This document shows, piece after piece, positions 1 through 12,590 of a stretch of 64,000 nt of DNA. The notes beneath the pieces are model-generated. The model was not told the origin of the DNA and did not search any database. It was given only the letters and a program-made list of their open reading frames with translations. The stretch's first letter is position 1; every line of letters starts with the position of its first letter. This stretch comes from Rhinopithecus roxellana. Taxonomy: Eukaryota > Chordata > Mammalia > Primates > Cercopithecidae. The position numbers were made by a program, and so were the translations under genes. The stretch covers positions 145,017,463 through 145,081,462 of the forward strand of contig NC_044554.1 in NCBI RefSeq assembly GCF_007565055.1, written 5' to 3'.

Positions 1-2218
1 AAATCAAGAGATTTGCAAAACTGTAACACAATGTCACTTTTCTCATATTTCTTAGTCAGAAAATATATTCTTTTAGAAAAATATTTTTCAAGTTTTTATT
101 TATAATAAAGTAAATATCAATACATACAATCCAGATAAGCAAAATATCTTTGGTGTGCTCAGTCATTTCTAAGAGTGTAAGGGGTACTGAAACCACAGAG
201 TTTGAGAATCCCTAGTTTTCAAGAGAGAGTCTAGCTATCCAAGAGAGGCCACGAAGGGAGTTGGATCCCCACTGGGGCATTTTAGAAAAGAAGAAAGGCT
301 GAAAATCAATGAACTATGTCATTCATGAAATACCTGCTTTTTGAGTCCTTAAAATTTTGTCATAGTTACTTTAAAATCCCAATGTCAGAGAGCAGGAATG
401 GGTAAGGATGAATCTTTTAGTTTTGCATTGTTTCAGGGAGAAAAGGAAAGCAGACATATATTACGAAGAACTGAGATAAAAATGAATAAGAAAGAACTGA
501 TTGTGGAGGGTGGAAAAGTGCAGGGGAGCCCTGAAGGAAAGGAAATAAGTGATCTTTTGTTTCATGCCAGATTTCATTAAACTCCAGCAATAGAGTTGAA
601 GCATGGTATGGAGTGAACTCAACACATGTTAAGAAGAAAATGAATTTCATTTGAGGAAGGAATATACAGGATGACTCTGGGATTTCTGGAACAATTGCTA
701 GGTGTTTTGTAAAAGATTATTGACTCCCAGATCTAGCTTTTCGCCTTCATGTGGTTCTCAAGATTCCTACCTGTAAATCAAAAGCCAGGGAACCCTTGGT
801 GTTCTGTGATTAAAACATAAGATACCGTGAGTATCAAAGAGCATCTGTTTGAACCAGCTTATTTTACAGAAGAAGAAACCAAAATCTTGAGTAAGAAAAT
901 GATTTTCCCACATAATGGCAGAGCTAGCACTAGAATCCTACCTTCCTGACTTTTGAATCAGCAGCATTTATAAATACAAAGAAAAATGATACCTTAAATT
1001 ATCCCAGATAGATCAAGAGATCCCTTTCATTCTAAATGTTCAGAATATCTTTGACTAATGTAAATGCTCTGTAATCTAGATTAGAATTCACTGCATATGT
1101 CAAAGCTAGATTAATCAAAATACACTGGCTTTTCCACATGAGATGTTTTAAAGAGGAATGCCAAACATCTGCAAACACAGCTTAAATCCTATTTCATTAA
1201 TTCCATCTGCAACTACATTTGCTTTATCCTGTATAGTAGGGGTCACATTTCCCTCTTTAAATGTATTGCATCACCCTTGTTAATGATGTGTACAGTACTA
1301 TATCTCAGTATTACCATGTGAGTCTATTTCTTTGTGAATAGGTCACAATAATGGTACAATGTGCCATCCAGAAAACTCTTGATTCCCCATATTAAAAAAA
1401 GAAACAGGGTGTGGATAATACAAAATGGTGAGTAATCCAAAAGACATTTACATTTGTAATGTGCTTTGTGCTAACAATAAACATGGACATAATTATGTTT
1501 TGAAAGTTCTCTTCAAACAAATGAAGTCAGTTTCTAAACATCTCACTTTTCTTGTTTTTGCTGTTTAATTATCCATACCCTATTGCACACCCTTCTTTTT
1601 GTATACTTCATGATAGTTATGTCTACAACTTCTAAAGGAACACTTATTTCAGAGACATAAAGAACCCGGTAAATAAGATAGTTGAAATAGAGCAAATATT
1701 TACTTCTTATGTGGCTATTTTCTTATCTTTCACCCTTAGTAGAAATTTGTTTTAGTTGATGGTATTCTTGACCAAAGGGCCTAAATTCTGCTTCAGAATC
1801 CTTCTCCCAATAGTTGTGTTGGACTGATGCAAGAAGACTAATTTGACACCCTTAATCTAGTCACTTTCCTAATAATGCTCACTCCTTATCCAATGACGCA
1901 CAGTTGGTTGCTATACAGCAAAGTCTAGAATGCAGAACTCCTCATTTCAAGTCTGTTATGCTTTTGTAGTCCCTTTTACTGTCAAAACTCTCATTTCTTT
2001 AGATATAATGAGTTAACTGAGCAAACTCATTTGGGTTACATGAGTATATACAATATAATTTTTACATCTTAAAATGACAGTAAAATCTGATTCTCAAAAC
2101 TTACCATGTAGATGATTACAGTTAACCTATATTATCATTTATTCATTCCCAATGTATTAATACATTCATACAAGTATTTTCAAAGAACATTATAGAATAT
2201 CATTTCTTGCAATTTTTT
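1..2218. other. AT-rich intergenic DNA with a possible MIR relic
   Basis: No gene is seen; the small open frames are scattered and have no protein-like features. Bases about 840-970 resemble an antisense MIR ('ttttacagaagaagaaacc ... ggcagagctagcactagaat'). The remainder is unrecognised. Confidence 0.5.
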
Positions 2219-2230
2219 TAAGTAACTTAC

Positions 2231-2541
2231 TTTTTTGTTTTTGTGTTTTGTTTTTTGTTTTTCTGAGACAGAGTCTTGCTCTGTTGCCCAGGCTGGAGTG
2301 CAGTGGCTTGATCTCAGCTCACTGCAACTTCTGCCTCCCAGTCCAAGCGATTCTCGTGTCTCAGCCTCCCGAGTAGCTGGGACTACGGAAACATGCCTCC
2401 ACACACGGCTAATTTGTTTTTAATAGAAACAGGGCTTCGTCATGTTGGCCAGACTGGTCTCAAACTCCTTACTTCAAGCAATCTGCCCGCCTCGGCCTCC
2501 CAAAGTGCTGGGATTACAGGTGTGAGCCACCGCATCTGGCC
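2231..2541 (-). mobile_element. Alu element (S-type age), antisense
   Basis: The T-rich tail on the left is followed by 'gagacagagtcttgctctg' and the element ends 'ccaccgcatctggcc'. A target-site duplication TAAGTAACTTAC (2,219-2,230) matches TAAGTAACTCAC (2,542-2,553) with one mismatch, so the ends are well defined. CpG decay makes it older than the AluY copies further right. Confidence 0.95.
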
Positions 2542-2716
2542 TAAGTAACTCACATTTTAATATTGATAACTCCTTAAAGATATTTAAAATCCAAACAATC
2601 ATCACTCACACACATATGCAGGGCAGTTCTCTGGGTGGCCTTGGATTGATTCAATTCTCCATCCCCTGCACTTTTCTTTTAAAGTTCTGTAGAATGTGCT
2701 GGTAATGCAACACTTT

Positions 2717-3228
2717 GTGATAGGGAGGGACTGGCTGGAATAGCCCAGGCTCTGTTACAGTCTCCCCTGCCCTGCCCAGCAGAAACATGGCTTTCTACCA
2801 AGCACATGACTTCCACTGATCCCTAATGTGACTGCCACATATGTTATTTGTAACCATCCCACTTAATTCCACTATTAAATGGTGAAACAGGCTACTTTCA
2901 AATGTCTTCTACATGATGAATACTTGTCCCTCAAATGCTTTAGCCCAGGAAATCATGTGACCCCCTGAGATATAAAATTAAGGGCAGGCTGCTTTTTGAG
3001 GTCCCTCAGCTGTAGGGCAAATGCTGCATATGCAGTAGAGATTCCATGTAACCCAGGCAGCTTTCCTCAGCCTTGGGCAACTGCACCACAATGAATCCAG
3101 GGAGTCTGTCATCCCTTGCTGCCTATCTATAAGTAATAAATCTGTTTCACGTAACTTGTGTATGAGGGTGTTCTTTCTCACTGAACTGAGACAAGTCGGT
3201 AACCAGTGCACAATACACCTGCTTAACA
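2717..3228 (+). mobile_element. Candidate solo ERV long terminal repeat
   Basis: The segment starts TG and ends 'gcttaaca'. It has a TATA-like 'gagatataaaatt' near 2,968 followed at LTR-like spacing by an AATAAA ('agtaataaatctg', about 3,132) and a pyrimidine-rich end. I do not recognise the family and the 5' boundary is a guess. Confidence 0.4.
2789..2926 (+). repeat. Dispersed direct duplication, copy 1
   Basis: This 138-bp block recurs at 4,775-4,915 in the same orientation with about six substitutions and two small indels. It starts 'ggctttctaccaagcac' and ends 'gatgaatacttg'. An antisense L1 fragment lies between the copies. Confidence 0.9.
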
Positions 3229-3470
3229 ATATAGATCTATCTAAATTATACATTTGGTGTAGTAGAAACTGGCTAATTGGTATCCCAATCTAAGTGCTGA
3301 TCCACTACTAGAAGCTTGCACCAGAGTGTAAATCAACAAACAGCTTTCTTCTTCAAGAAAGTTGTTACTGAATTCAGCTGTGTCCTTAGTAACATATTTG
3401 GTTTACATCTAGAGCAAGTTCCTTCTAATCAAAGATCAGTAATTTAGGTGGGCAGTACATTCATGGACCA

Positions 3471-4250
3471 TATTTTTTTAAATTTTTGTAGGTACACAAT
3501 AGGTGTATATATTTACAGGGTACATGAGATATTTTGCTACAGGTACGCAATGAGTAATAGTCACCTCATGGATAATGGGGTATCCATCCCCTCAAACATT
3601 TATACTTTGTGTTACAAACAACCCAGTTATGCCCTTTTAGTTATTTTAAAATATACAAATAAATTATTATTGACTATAGTCCTCCTGTTATGCTATCAAA
3701 TAACAGGTATTATTCATTCTTTCTATTGTTTTATGTACTCATTAACCATCCCCACCTCCCTCTGACTCGTCCACTACCCTTTTCAACTGCTGGTAACCAT
3801 CCTTCTATTCTCTATCTCCATGAGTTCAACTGTTTGAATAGTAGATTCCACAAATAAGTGAGAGCATATGATGTTTTTCTTTCTGTGCCTGGCCATTTTC
3901 ACTAAACATAATGATCTCCAGTTCCATCCATGTTGTTGCAAATTACAGGATCCTTTTCTTTTTTAAGGCTGAATAGTACTCCATTGTGTATAAGTACCAC
4001 ATTTTTCTATATCCATTCATCTACTGATGGACATTTAGGTTGCTTTCAAGTCTTGGCTATTGTGAACAGTGCTGCAACAAACATAGGAGTGAAGATATCT
4101 CTTCAATATACTGATTTCCTTTCTTTTAGATATGTACCCAGCAGTGGGTTTGCTGGATCATATGGTAGCTCTATTTTTAGTTTTTTGAGGGACCACCAAA
4201 CTGTTCTCCATAGTGGTTGTACTAATTTACATTCTCACCAATGGATAGAT
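3471..4250 (-). mobile_element. L1 3'-end fragment, antisense
   Basis: Read on the minus strand this is the end of L1 ORF2 and the 3' UTR. Typical antisense phrases are 'ctccagttccatccatgttg', 'gaatagtactccattgtgta' and 'ttctcaccaatg'. The 5' part is missing and the frames are broken. Confidence 0.9.
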
Positions 4251-4539
4251 TGAGTCTGTCTTTACCACCTAGAATAGAATAGGCTCTGGATAACCACATA
4301 TGGAATGAATGATAAAATGAATGCTGTCATTTTTTACGTACACAATTTCAACACACTCTTCCATACTGAGAAAATGCGTTTAAGATATATATCTTCACTG
4401 TTGACAAGTAGACCGGCATTTGCATTTGTATCTCTTTATCTTATATAATGCATGCTTTCTCTTGATGTTAGAACTCCCATACAGAGCAGAAGAAAGCCCT
4501 CTTTAGTCTGTAAGTTGTACCTATTACTCACAGTATACA

Positions 4540-4735
4540 CAGTAATAATGGCCAAAATTTATTGCATGTTAGAGACTGGACTGGATACTTTCAAACTAGT
4601 GTCACTAATCCTCATGAAAACTCTCCCAAACAAACCTTACAAGAGCATGTTACACATGGGAAAACTAAAGGTTATTGGGAGGACCTTGCCCAAGCTTGCA
4701 ATGTAAGTGAAGAAGAGCTGTGACTTGTACCACAG
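4540..4735 (-). mobile_element. MIR relic, antisense
   Basis: Fits the reverse of a MIR: 'tttattgcatgttagagactgg', 'ctaatcctcatgaaaactct' and 'cacatgggaaaactaaagg', followed by 'ccttgcccaagcttgcaatg'. It is highly diverged. Confidence 0.65.
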
Positions 4736-4774
4736 GCCATAATCTTTCTACCACCTCATTCTACCAAGCACGTT

Positions 4775-4915
4775 GGCTTTCTACCAACCACATGACTTCT
4801 ACTGGTCCCTAATGTGACTGCCACATATGTATTTGTAACCATCCCACGTAATTCCACTATTAAATAGATAGTGAAACAGGCTACTTTCAAATGTCTTCTT
4901 CATGATGAATACTTG
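4775..4915 (+). repeat. Dispersed direct duplication, copy 2
   Basis: This is the second copy of the 2,789-2,926 block, about 95% identical, with a 4-bp insertion (AAATAGATAGTG against AAATGGTG). The flanks differ completely from those of copy 1. Confidence 0.9.
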
Positions 4916-5104
4916 CTCTTCAGCATGGGAACTGTGTGTGTTCTGAAATTTTAATACAGGGATACTATTTACCAGCCAGAATATAATGCTAATATACTTA
5001 CTGAATGAAAAAATAATTGTGTTTGTGATAGGTTCAACTTCCCTGATAAAATAATCAAGGCACTGGGTAGTTTCTAGCTGCAGCTGACTTCAGACTCTGT
5101 TAAT

Positions 5105-5335
5105 CATATAGAATAGTGATTAACAGTGTGGGCTCTGAAGGCAGAGTTGGGTTCCAGGCTAAGATGTTTCATTTATTGGCCACATAACCTTAAGCCAGTT
5201 TCATAACCACTGCGGGCATCCATTTTCTCAATTTTCTATCTCACAGAATTGACTTTAAGCTTAAACAAATAAATGTATATAAACCAGTTAACACAGTGAC
5301 AGGCAAATGATGAATGCTATGTGAATACAGTTATT
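5105..5335 (+). mobile_element. MIR relic, sense
   Basis: The core 'gtgattaacagtgtgggctct' is followed by the expected order of MIR parts (the 'accttaagccagtttc' and 'ttttctcaattttctatctc' equivalents) and the 3' 'gacaggcaaatgatgaatg'. Confidence 0.7.
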
Positions 5336-5652
5336 ATTGGTCTAGATTTCTTGTTTCTAATTTCTAGTTTCATATCTTTGACTGGAAACTTCTCTGCTTT
5401 CTAGGAAGAAGATTATGGAAATATTTTTCCTCAGGGAGCATTTCTTGTTTGGGTAAATATGTGAAACATATAACTAAAATCTAATTAATCCTAAAATGGA
5501 GAAGAAATCTATGTAGATAAAATATTAAGGAATATGATAGGGATTCTTTAGGGTGATATAAGTAGCACATGAATTGACATGCCTGTAGAAAACACCTACT
5601 ATCCCTAATAAATATGAAAAAAGTATATGAATTCATAATTAACACTGTTTTA

Positions 5653-5895
5653 CATGAAGGTTGAGAATTCCTTATCTGAAATGCTTGGGACCAGAAGTGT
5701 TTCAGATTTCAATGTCGTTTTTCAAATTTTGAAATATTTGTATTATACTTACCGGTTGAACACCCTTAATCCAAGTATCTGGAAATTGTGATGTTCCAGT
5801 GACAGTTTCCTTTGAGCATCATGTTGGTTCTCAAGAAGCTTCAAATTTTTGAGTACTTCGAATTTTGGAGTTTTGGATTAGGGATACTCCACTTG
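5653..5895. mobile_element. Tigger-like non-autonomous DNA transposon (TA-flanked, 243 bp)
   Basis: The left end 'ggttgagaattccttatctg' and the right end, read in reverse as 'caagtggagtatccctaat', are imperfect terminal inverted repeats, and both ends abut TA (5,651-5,652 and 5,896-5,897). The interior has the repeated 'tttcagatttc/ttttggatt' structure of a common mammalian pogo/Tigger miniature element. I do not name the exact subfamily. Confidence 0.75.
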
Positions 5896-5897
5896 TA

Positions 5898-7655
5898 TAA
5901 CCAATAATATTTATAGGCTTCTGGAGCAGCAGTGGCTCAAAGAAAACAGGACTCACCATCTGAAACTCTAATATGATATCGTTCAAACTCTTTATTTTTT
6001 TAAGAATTACTTTTTATATTGCCTTTATTTTAAAACGGTATTTAAAGATGGTGTTATAAGAATTTATAAGAAAAGTGTATGTTTTAAGACCTTGCTGTCA
6101 TTTATTCTGAATGTTTTCATCAGAATAATATCATTTAAAATCATTCTGGGTAATGGCATTTTAGAGAACTCTCCCAACATACTGGAAATCCATGATACAA
6201 CATAAAAACTAAACAAAACTGCCTCCCAGACTGACTATACAGAGATAAAACTGTTTAATATTTTGGTTTATTAATTAAAACAAATTTTTAAATGACCAAA
6301 AAAAGTAATGTCAGCAACTGATAGTAGGCAATGAATCAGCATTTAAACAGTATCCACCCAATGAAGTGTTTTAAAAAATAACACTTTTTTAAACAATAAA
6401 TTCTGTCATTTTGAAAAGGTAATTCTAGAGTTTTCTATCTCCTTCACATTGTGTTCTCCACAGCAGGAGAAAATAGTAAAACAGGAATTTTGTTTTTAAT
6501 GATAAGCATGTCTAAGTACAAACCACAGTTTTTAAAAGTAAGATGAGGAATTGTTAGAATTCTTCAACTAACCAAGTAGTTAATGAAATTCATTCTTTTA
6601 CAAGCTCAAAACAAAGCAATTTACTTACACAAATCTTTAAAAATATTTTTATAATATACCAACTCTAAATTTGATGGTCATAGCAAAAGAATTTTATACA
6701 GAGCATATTTTGTATTGCTATAAAACAATTCATATAAAAATAACTTGTATTGGAATGCAGAGTAATACATTTGGAATAATACAAAAAATCATGAAGAATA
6801 TAATACTCATAATCATACCCATATTTCTTTTTAGACTTTTGTCTGTGAATGCCTTAATGATTCAGAGTTAAGAATACATAGCCAATAATTTCGCATCTTG
6901 GTTGTTTCACTCCTATTTTCATTATCATTAACAATTCTTTCTAAAAAATAATTTAATTGCTAGACAACATTTCAACATAAGGATGAATGCTGCAATTTAT
7001 TTTCTAATATAAGACATTAAGGATAATTACATTCTGTATCTGATAATTAATTCTATTCCAAATATCTTGACACATACATTTTTATTTGCATTTGCTCAGG
7101 AAAGAGTCTAGTAACTATCGTTATTGGTACAAAAGGGAATGAGTGAACATCATTGACTTTCCTGTCATTATGATAAAGGAACCAGGATAGATTTGCTAAT
7201 GTAAGATACAAGATTGGAATTTTTAAAAAATTTGAATTTCATTTAATTACAAATGAGGCCAGATTATTTTCAATAGCAGTTGTATTTATCAACAATTCAT
7301 TGCTTACATCTATTATGTCTTTGCTTACTTTTGCTTTACATCTACTATCCCGTTGCTTACATCCACTATCCCTGATTCCCTTTTCTTTCTATTTACATGC
7401 GTTTAAAAATACTTACATTCACAGAGTAAGAAACTTTGATGAATGGCTCTACTTAAGTAAGACTCCTTACTTAGAAGTTTAACCATTCAAGTCAAGAATA
7501 AGTTTAAATTTTGTCACCTCCACAAAATTACCTAGTTTGCATGAATAAATCTTGCCATTTATTGTTTGTAAAATTATTTTTCTTATAAAATCTCAAAATC
7601 CTTTAGTTAAAATTTAAGAAAAATGAAATGTTATAAAAGTTTTAAAAATAATTTT
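5898..7655. other. AT-rich intergenic DNA
   Basis: No gene or well-supported repeat. A degenerate short tandem array ('ttgcttacatctactatc'-like units) lies at about 7,303-7,378; open frames here are short and compositionally ordinary. Confidence 0.5.
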
Positions 7656-7661
7656 AAATGA

Positions 7662-7942
7662 TTTTTTTTTTTTTTTTTTTGAGACAGTCTTGCTCTGTCA
7701 CCCAGGCTGGAGTGCAGTGGCGCAATCTTGGCTCACTGCAACCTACACCTCCTGGGTTCAAGCGATTCTCCTGCCTTCAAGCGATTCTCCTGCCTCAGCC
7801 TCCCAGTCAATTTTTGTATTTTTTAGTAGAGACAGGGTTTCACCATGTTGGCCAGGCTGATCTCAAACTCTCGAGCTCAAATGATCCACCCACCTTGGCC
7901 TACCAACATGCTGGGAATATAGGCATGAGACACTGCACGCGG
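7662..7942 (-). mobile_element. Rearranged Alu, antisense
   Basis: The T-run and 'gagacagtcttgctctg' begin the element; it ends 'cactgcacgcgg'. The flanks share AAAATGATTTTT-like target-site copies. Two oddities: a perfect 19-bp internal tandem duplication 'ttcaagcgattctcctgcc' (7,757-7,775 and 7,776-7,794), and loss of the roughly 45 bp usually between 'cctccc' and 'aatttttgtattttt'. Confidence 0.93.
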
Positions 7943-8159
7943 ATAAAAATGATTTTTAAAACCAAAAATATGTACATTAAGAATATCAAGACTGTCCTAT
8001 TTGTTGCATATATTTTTCCATTTTTTTGCCTCTTAATTTCACTTAAGGTTTCTGTGTTTCAGGCACAGACACTTTTAGGTACTTATATCTGTTGATATTT
8101 TATTTTGTGATTACTTGCATTTATTTAAATTAAAAAGTTTTTAGAGATCAGATAGATAT

Positions 8160-8700
8160 TCATGTTCTGTTTTTTTCTTTCTAACATTTAAGTATTTTCT
8201 TGGTATTTTGTGGTTATAGTGTGAGGTGAAGACCTAATTTTTCCAAATATTTATTCATTTTTCTGATATAAAATATTGAGAAATCTATTTACCATTGATT
8301 TTTTATTTTACTTTTATACTATATATAATTCTTATATCCATATTTAGATCAAAATCAGTATGAGTAGATAAAAATATATTTTCATTGTAATTTCCCATTT
8401 TACTGACTTGGCTATGATTTCTTCATAGCCACATTTCTTTAATTATTGTAGCTTTAAAATACTTTTTAAGACTCATCCCTTTGTCCCTTTTTTTTTAAAT
8501 GTTCTTAGATATGTTTACTGTTTGTTTTGCCAAATGAAGGTAGCAGGCATTTCAGTAAATATCTTATTAGAGTTATAAATGGATTTTTGTGATGCTTCTT
8601 AAATTTTTGCTAGGCTGTGTATCTTTATAATATTTAGTTTTACCATCGCCCAAAAATGGCATGTTAATCTACTCACGTGTCTTATTAAATTGATTTGAAT
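8160..8700 (-). mobile_element. Old L1M fragment, antisense
   Basis: The order of weak matches fits the antisense end of L1 ORF2: 'taacatttaagtattttctt', then 'attattgtagctttaaaat', then 'tctttataatatttagtttt'. Divergence is high and the ends are uncertain. Confidence 0.5.
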
Positions 8701-9714
8701 AATAATAACCACCATTTTTTCATCACTTAACATGCTTTATTAATATGTGACACCTCAATTAATGTATTCACAAAATCTAAGAAATTTATACATATATATT
8801 GTTATATACTTATCCCTATTTTAACCCTTAGAAATATTGAAGCTCTAAAAAGTTATGTGAATTATTGATGACCATAAAGGTAGCAAATCACAGCTAGATA
8901 TGATTCTATTTTTTTCTGTATAAACTCTCCCTTTTTGTACTAAAATTTTTTACATAGGTTATTTCAGCATTTTACTTTTTCCTTGCTGTTACGTATACAA
9001 TGTTTTTGCATTGATTTATCATTAATTATTAACCTGAAATTTTTTCTACACTAATTTATAGTGTTGTTGTATGTTGGTACATGTTTTAGGGAAATTCAAG
9101 ATAATCATATATGACTACACCATAAATTAATTCTCTATATTTGGAAATGTGGGTATTTGTGCTACTTCCTTTTATTCTTTCTATAAGCAATGATGTGATT
9201 ATATATCCTTGAAGAAAATTTGCAGTTGCACGCAATTAATTGTGTAGTATGTATTCCCAGGGACGGAAATGGTGACCAAATTAATGCATATTTTAAAGGG
9301 ATTTTATATGAAGTGACCTCAAAAAAATGCAATAATGTACATTTCTAGCAACTGTGCATGAAAGTATCCATTTCCCTAGAGGCTTGTAAAAACATAGTAA
9401 AGCTAATATTTAACATTGGCTTATTTTTTCCCAGGCCCAGTTCTAAGCACTATGGTATATTTACTCATTTAGTACTCAAAATAACTCTTGAGGTACTAAC
9501 TATTATTTGTCCCATTCACTGAAGTAGGAAAAAAGACACAGAGACATCAAGTAACTTTCCCAAATTAATCTATTAGCTAATAAGTGGTTATCAGAATTTA
9601 AACTGAATCACTTTGATCTATGCCAGTTTTTAAAATTTAATCAAAATACAAATTAATTGCTAGTATGATTTGCAAGGCTAAACATTTTCACATGTCTAGA
9701 CTTCATTTTTATTT
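8701..9714. other. AT-rich intergenic DNA with MIR relics
   Basis: Bases about 9,400-9,608 fit an antisense MIR ('cccagttctaagcactatgg', 'cactgaagtaggaaaaaag', 'agctaataagtggttatcag'). Bases 8,700-8,905 may be a more eroded one. No gene seen. Confidence 0.5.
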
Positions 9715-10180
9715 CTTCATTTGTAAGGTTCCTCTTTTTCTATTCAACTTTACTAATGTATAATTTACATATAAAAAATTCTAGCTATGTCAAGTGTCAG
9801 GTTCCACATGTTTTGGGAAATATATTCAAACATATAATCAACATTACAATCAAGATATAGAATATTTCCATCATCCCAAAAAGTTCCCTCTTGTCCCTTT
9901 GAAGTTAATAACCTCTTCCTCAAGCCCAAGTAAACAAAGGTACACTTCTTTTGTTAATTTAGATTAGTTCTACCCATTCTAGAATTTCATGCAAACAGTA
10001 TCACATAGGATGCTTTGTTTTCTGTCTGACTTCTTTTGTCAAAAAATCTTGTTGAGATTTACCCATGTTTTTCCATATGTGAGCAGTCCACTAATTTTTA
10101 TTTTTGAATACTACTCCATTGTATACATATGTCAGAATTGCTTTATATAGTCACCTTGAGGGACATTTGGGTTGTGTAAT
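9715..10180 (-). mobile_element. Old L1M 3' fragment, antisense
   Basis: It has the antisense L1M 3' order: 'attcaactttactaatgtat', 'ccatcatcccaaaaagttcc', 'tttcatgcaaacagtatcac', 'aatactactccattgtatac', ending 'ggacatttgggttgtg'. Confidence 0.75.
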
Positions 10181-10649
10181 GAAGAGTCTGGACTCCACTT
10201 TAATGTTCAATTTTTGACAGTTTTTAGGTCTCACTCCTCCTCCTACCCCTCTTGCTCCATTGTATAGGGATGCTGATGAGAAAGCTTAGCTGCTCCCTCC
10301 TTTGGTGCCAGTGGGAATTTCAAGCTGTACAAGCCTGGGCTCACAGGCAGGAACTCTTCCCTCAGCCCCACTCCCAACTGCCATAAAGCTGAAAGGCCAT
10401 CATCTTCCCTTGTTTTCTCAAGCCCTTTTCCACAGCTGTCCTCAAAAAGTTTCATTACATGAGTAATAATCATTTTATGCCTTCTTTGTGTGTGTGGCAT
10501 CATTGATTTTTGGGAAAAATGGAATACATTCAAAAGCCTGTATGTCATATAAAAAACAAACATAAAAGATAGAAAGAAGATAGGCAAGCTAGTAACATCA
10601 GGACCCAAGAAGTGGCCAGAATAGTGTCAGCGAAGACCTATGGGTGTCC
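10181..10649. other. Unrecognised intergenic DNA
   Basis: A 121-codon minus-strand open frame (10,243-10,608) has no recognisable domain and no surrounding exon signals. I see no repeat family that I can name. Confidence 0.4.
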
Positions 10650-11260
10650 CCTACTCCCGACTCCTAATGTCAATGGAGAGTAAGTGAAAAACCTGGACTT
10701 TCACTGTAATTTGGCAGTAATGATGTGGCACCTTCTGGCACTCAATGGAGTGGAGTCAGAGGAAGCTTGTTGAAATGGAAGATTTAAATATGATCCAAAA
10801 TTCTGTAACATAATACACAAAATATCCAGGTTTCAATGAAAAACTCACTTGTCATGCAAAGAATCAGGGACAGCTCAAACTGATAAGAAAAGACAATCAG
10901 GAGATGTCAACAACAAGATGATAGTGTTGGAATTATCTGACCAGAATTTTATGGCTGCCAACATAAAAACACTTCAATGAGCAATTACAAACACACTTGG
11001 AACAAATGAAATATAGGACGTCTCAAAGAAGAAATAGAAGATACGAGAAAGAACCAAAGAGATGTCTTATAACTAAAGATTATAATAACAGAAATGTAAA
11101 AACTCAATGGATGGGACTCTGAATTTATTTCCAATATGCAAAGAGATTGGATGTCATTATTTTCATCCTTAAAACAAGAAACAATAAGCTGAATGAACCG
11201 AAAGTCAATGACTTTCTTGGGCCCATTGGAAAGGTAAGATCTAAGAGCAAATGACCATGA
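10650..11260 (+). mobile_element. L1M 5'/ORF1-region fragment, sense
   Basis: It follows the L1M order 'ttggaattatctgaccagaa', 'gagcaattacaaacacactt', 'aaagaagaaatagaagatac', 'aaaaactcaatggatgggac'. Frames are broken. It is unclear whether it belongs to the same insertion as the 11,924-12,590 fragment. Confidence 0.65.
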
Positions 11261-11630
11261 CCACACTGAATCTGGAGACAAGAGAATTTATAAGTTCACT
11301 GCTGAGATCTACGTATTGGAAGCAGAAGCCATTGGAGCCATAAATGGGTAGGAACAATTAAATTACAATTTTGATACATTGTTGGAGGCTGAATTTGGAC
11401 TAATGTGAGAGTGGGAATCCATTAGGGGCTTCCGTCTTAGCGGGTCTCTGCATTTCTGTATGTTTGTCCCCAGGCACCCCACCAAGTTCTTATGGAGAAG
11501 AGTAGAGAAAGGTACCCTTGTGGCTCTGGCAGGGTAAATGAAGAGTTATCATTTTGAAATGCACTTAGAATGTTCTCCAAAACAAAGGCCTAGTCTCCCT
11601 ACTCTCTTCTATCAACTATCTCCCTATTCC
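11261..11630. other. Unrecognised intergenic DNA
   Basis: No gene. It may be old L1 5' sequence, but I cannot support that. It ends in a short repetitive pyrimidine stretch ('ttctatcaactatc', 'tttctatcaattac') next to duplication copy 1. Confidence 0.35.
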
Positions 11631-11923
11631 TTTCTATCAATTACTGGAATCTTAACTATAATTGTGGATTTGTTTATTCCTCTTTTCAGTTCTGTCAATA
11701 CTTGAAGCAGCCATGTTGAAGCTCTGTTACTGGGTGCAAACATATTTTAAATTTTTATGCCTTCTTGATGGATTGGCTTTTTTATTATTATTAAATAATC
11801 CCTATTTATCCTCAATATTTCTTGTTATTAAGTCTACCTTGTAGGATATTAATATAATCATTTCAGAGTTATCATGTAACATGTTTGCATGGTATATCTT
11901 TCCCATCCTTTTACTTTTAACAT
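11631..11923 (-). repeat. Dispersed duplication of an antisense L1 ORF2 segment, copy 1
   Basis: This 293-bp block is about 95% identical to 13,477-13,769, with roughly 15 substitutions, and in the same orientation. Both copies share many private differences from generic L1 ('tactt gaagcagccatg', 'tactgggtgcaaac'), so they descend from one insertion rather than two. Confidence 0.9.
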
Positions 11924-12590
11924 GAAAGACTTTATCAGGGCATTATCCCACTGAGTGAATGACATTTCTTCTGCCCTAGGCCCCTTTAGACTTCCTGTTT
12001 CACCTAAGGGGGTTTGGGAAAATAGCTAAGAAACACTTGTGAAGTCATAGCTCAGGAACACAGACACAGTAAATGATTAATATTTAATCATAAGACTTCC
12101 CCACTTCCCACTAGACTTTACCACCACACAAGAGGGCTCTGTTTTCAAGATAGTGGGCTATGGATGAACAAGCTGCAAGGCACAGGCTCTCTGTGGGGAG
12201 GAGTCCTCAGGGAAGTCCAATGTCAACAGGGAAGACACTAGAGTAATTCAAATGCTCTGTCATCTACATCTACAGTTAACATAAAACTCTACATTAAAGG
12301 CCTATTACTGGATACATCATGTCCAGCTTTTAACAAATGTAATTACAAAGCATGTTAAACAACCAAAGACTAAAAAGCTAAAAATCCACAGTCTGAAGAA
12401 ACAAAGCAAGCATCAGAACGCAATCCAGATATGGCACAGATTTTGAATTAGAGGTTTAAAAATACTCTAATATGTAAGGTCTCTACTGGGAAAGTAGACA
12501 GCATTCCAGGACTTATGGGTAATGCCACTAAGAAGAAGGAAACTCTAAGAAAGAACAAGAAATGCTAGAAATTAGAAACATCATATACCT
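11924..12590 (+). mobile_element. L1M 5' UTR fragment, sense
   Basis: 'ccaccacacaagagggctct', 'ctctgtggggaggagtcctc', 'cagtctgaagaaacaaagc' and 'atatggcacagattttgaat' match the order of old L1M 5' sequence. It is head-to-head with the antisense ORF2 that follows. Confidence 0.6.

Noticed and set aside
3448..4253. Two plus-strand frames of about 105 codons
   Set aside because: Antisense of an L1 3' fragment.
7658..8095. 145-codon plus-strand open frame
   Set aside because: Begins in the antisense Alu; the classic Alu-derived false protein.
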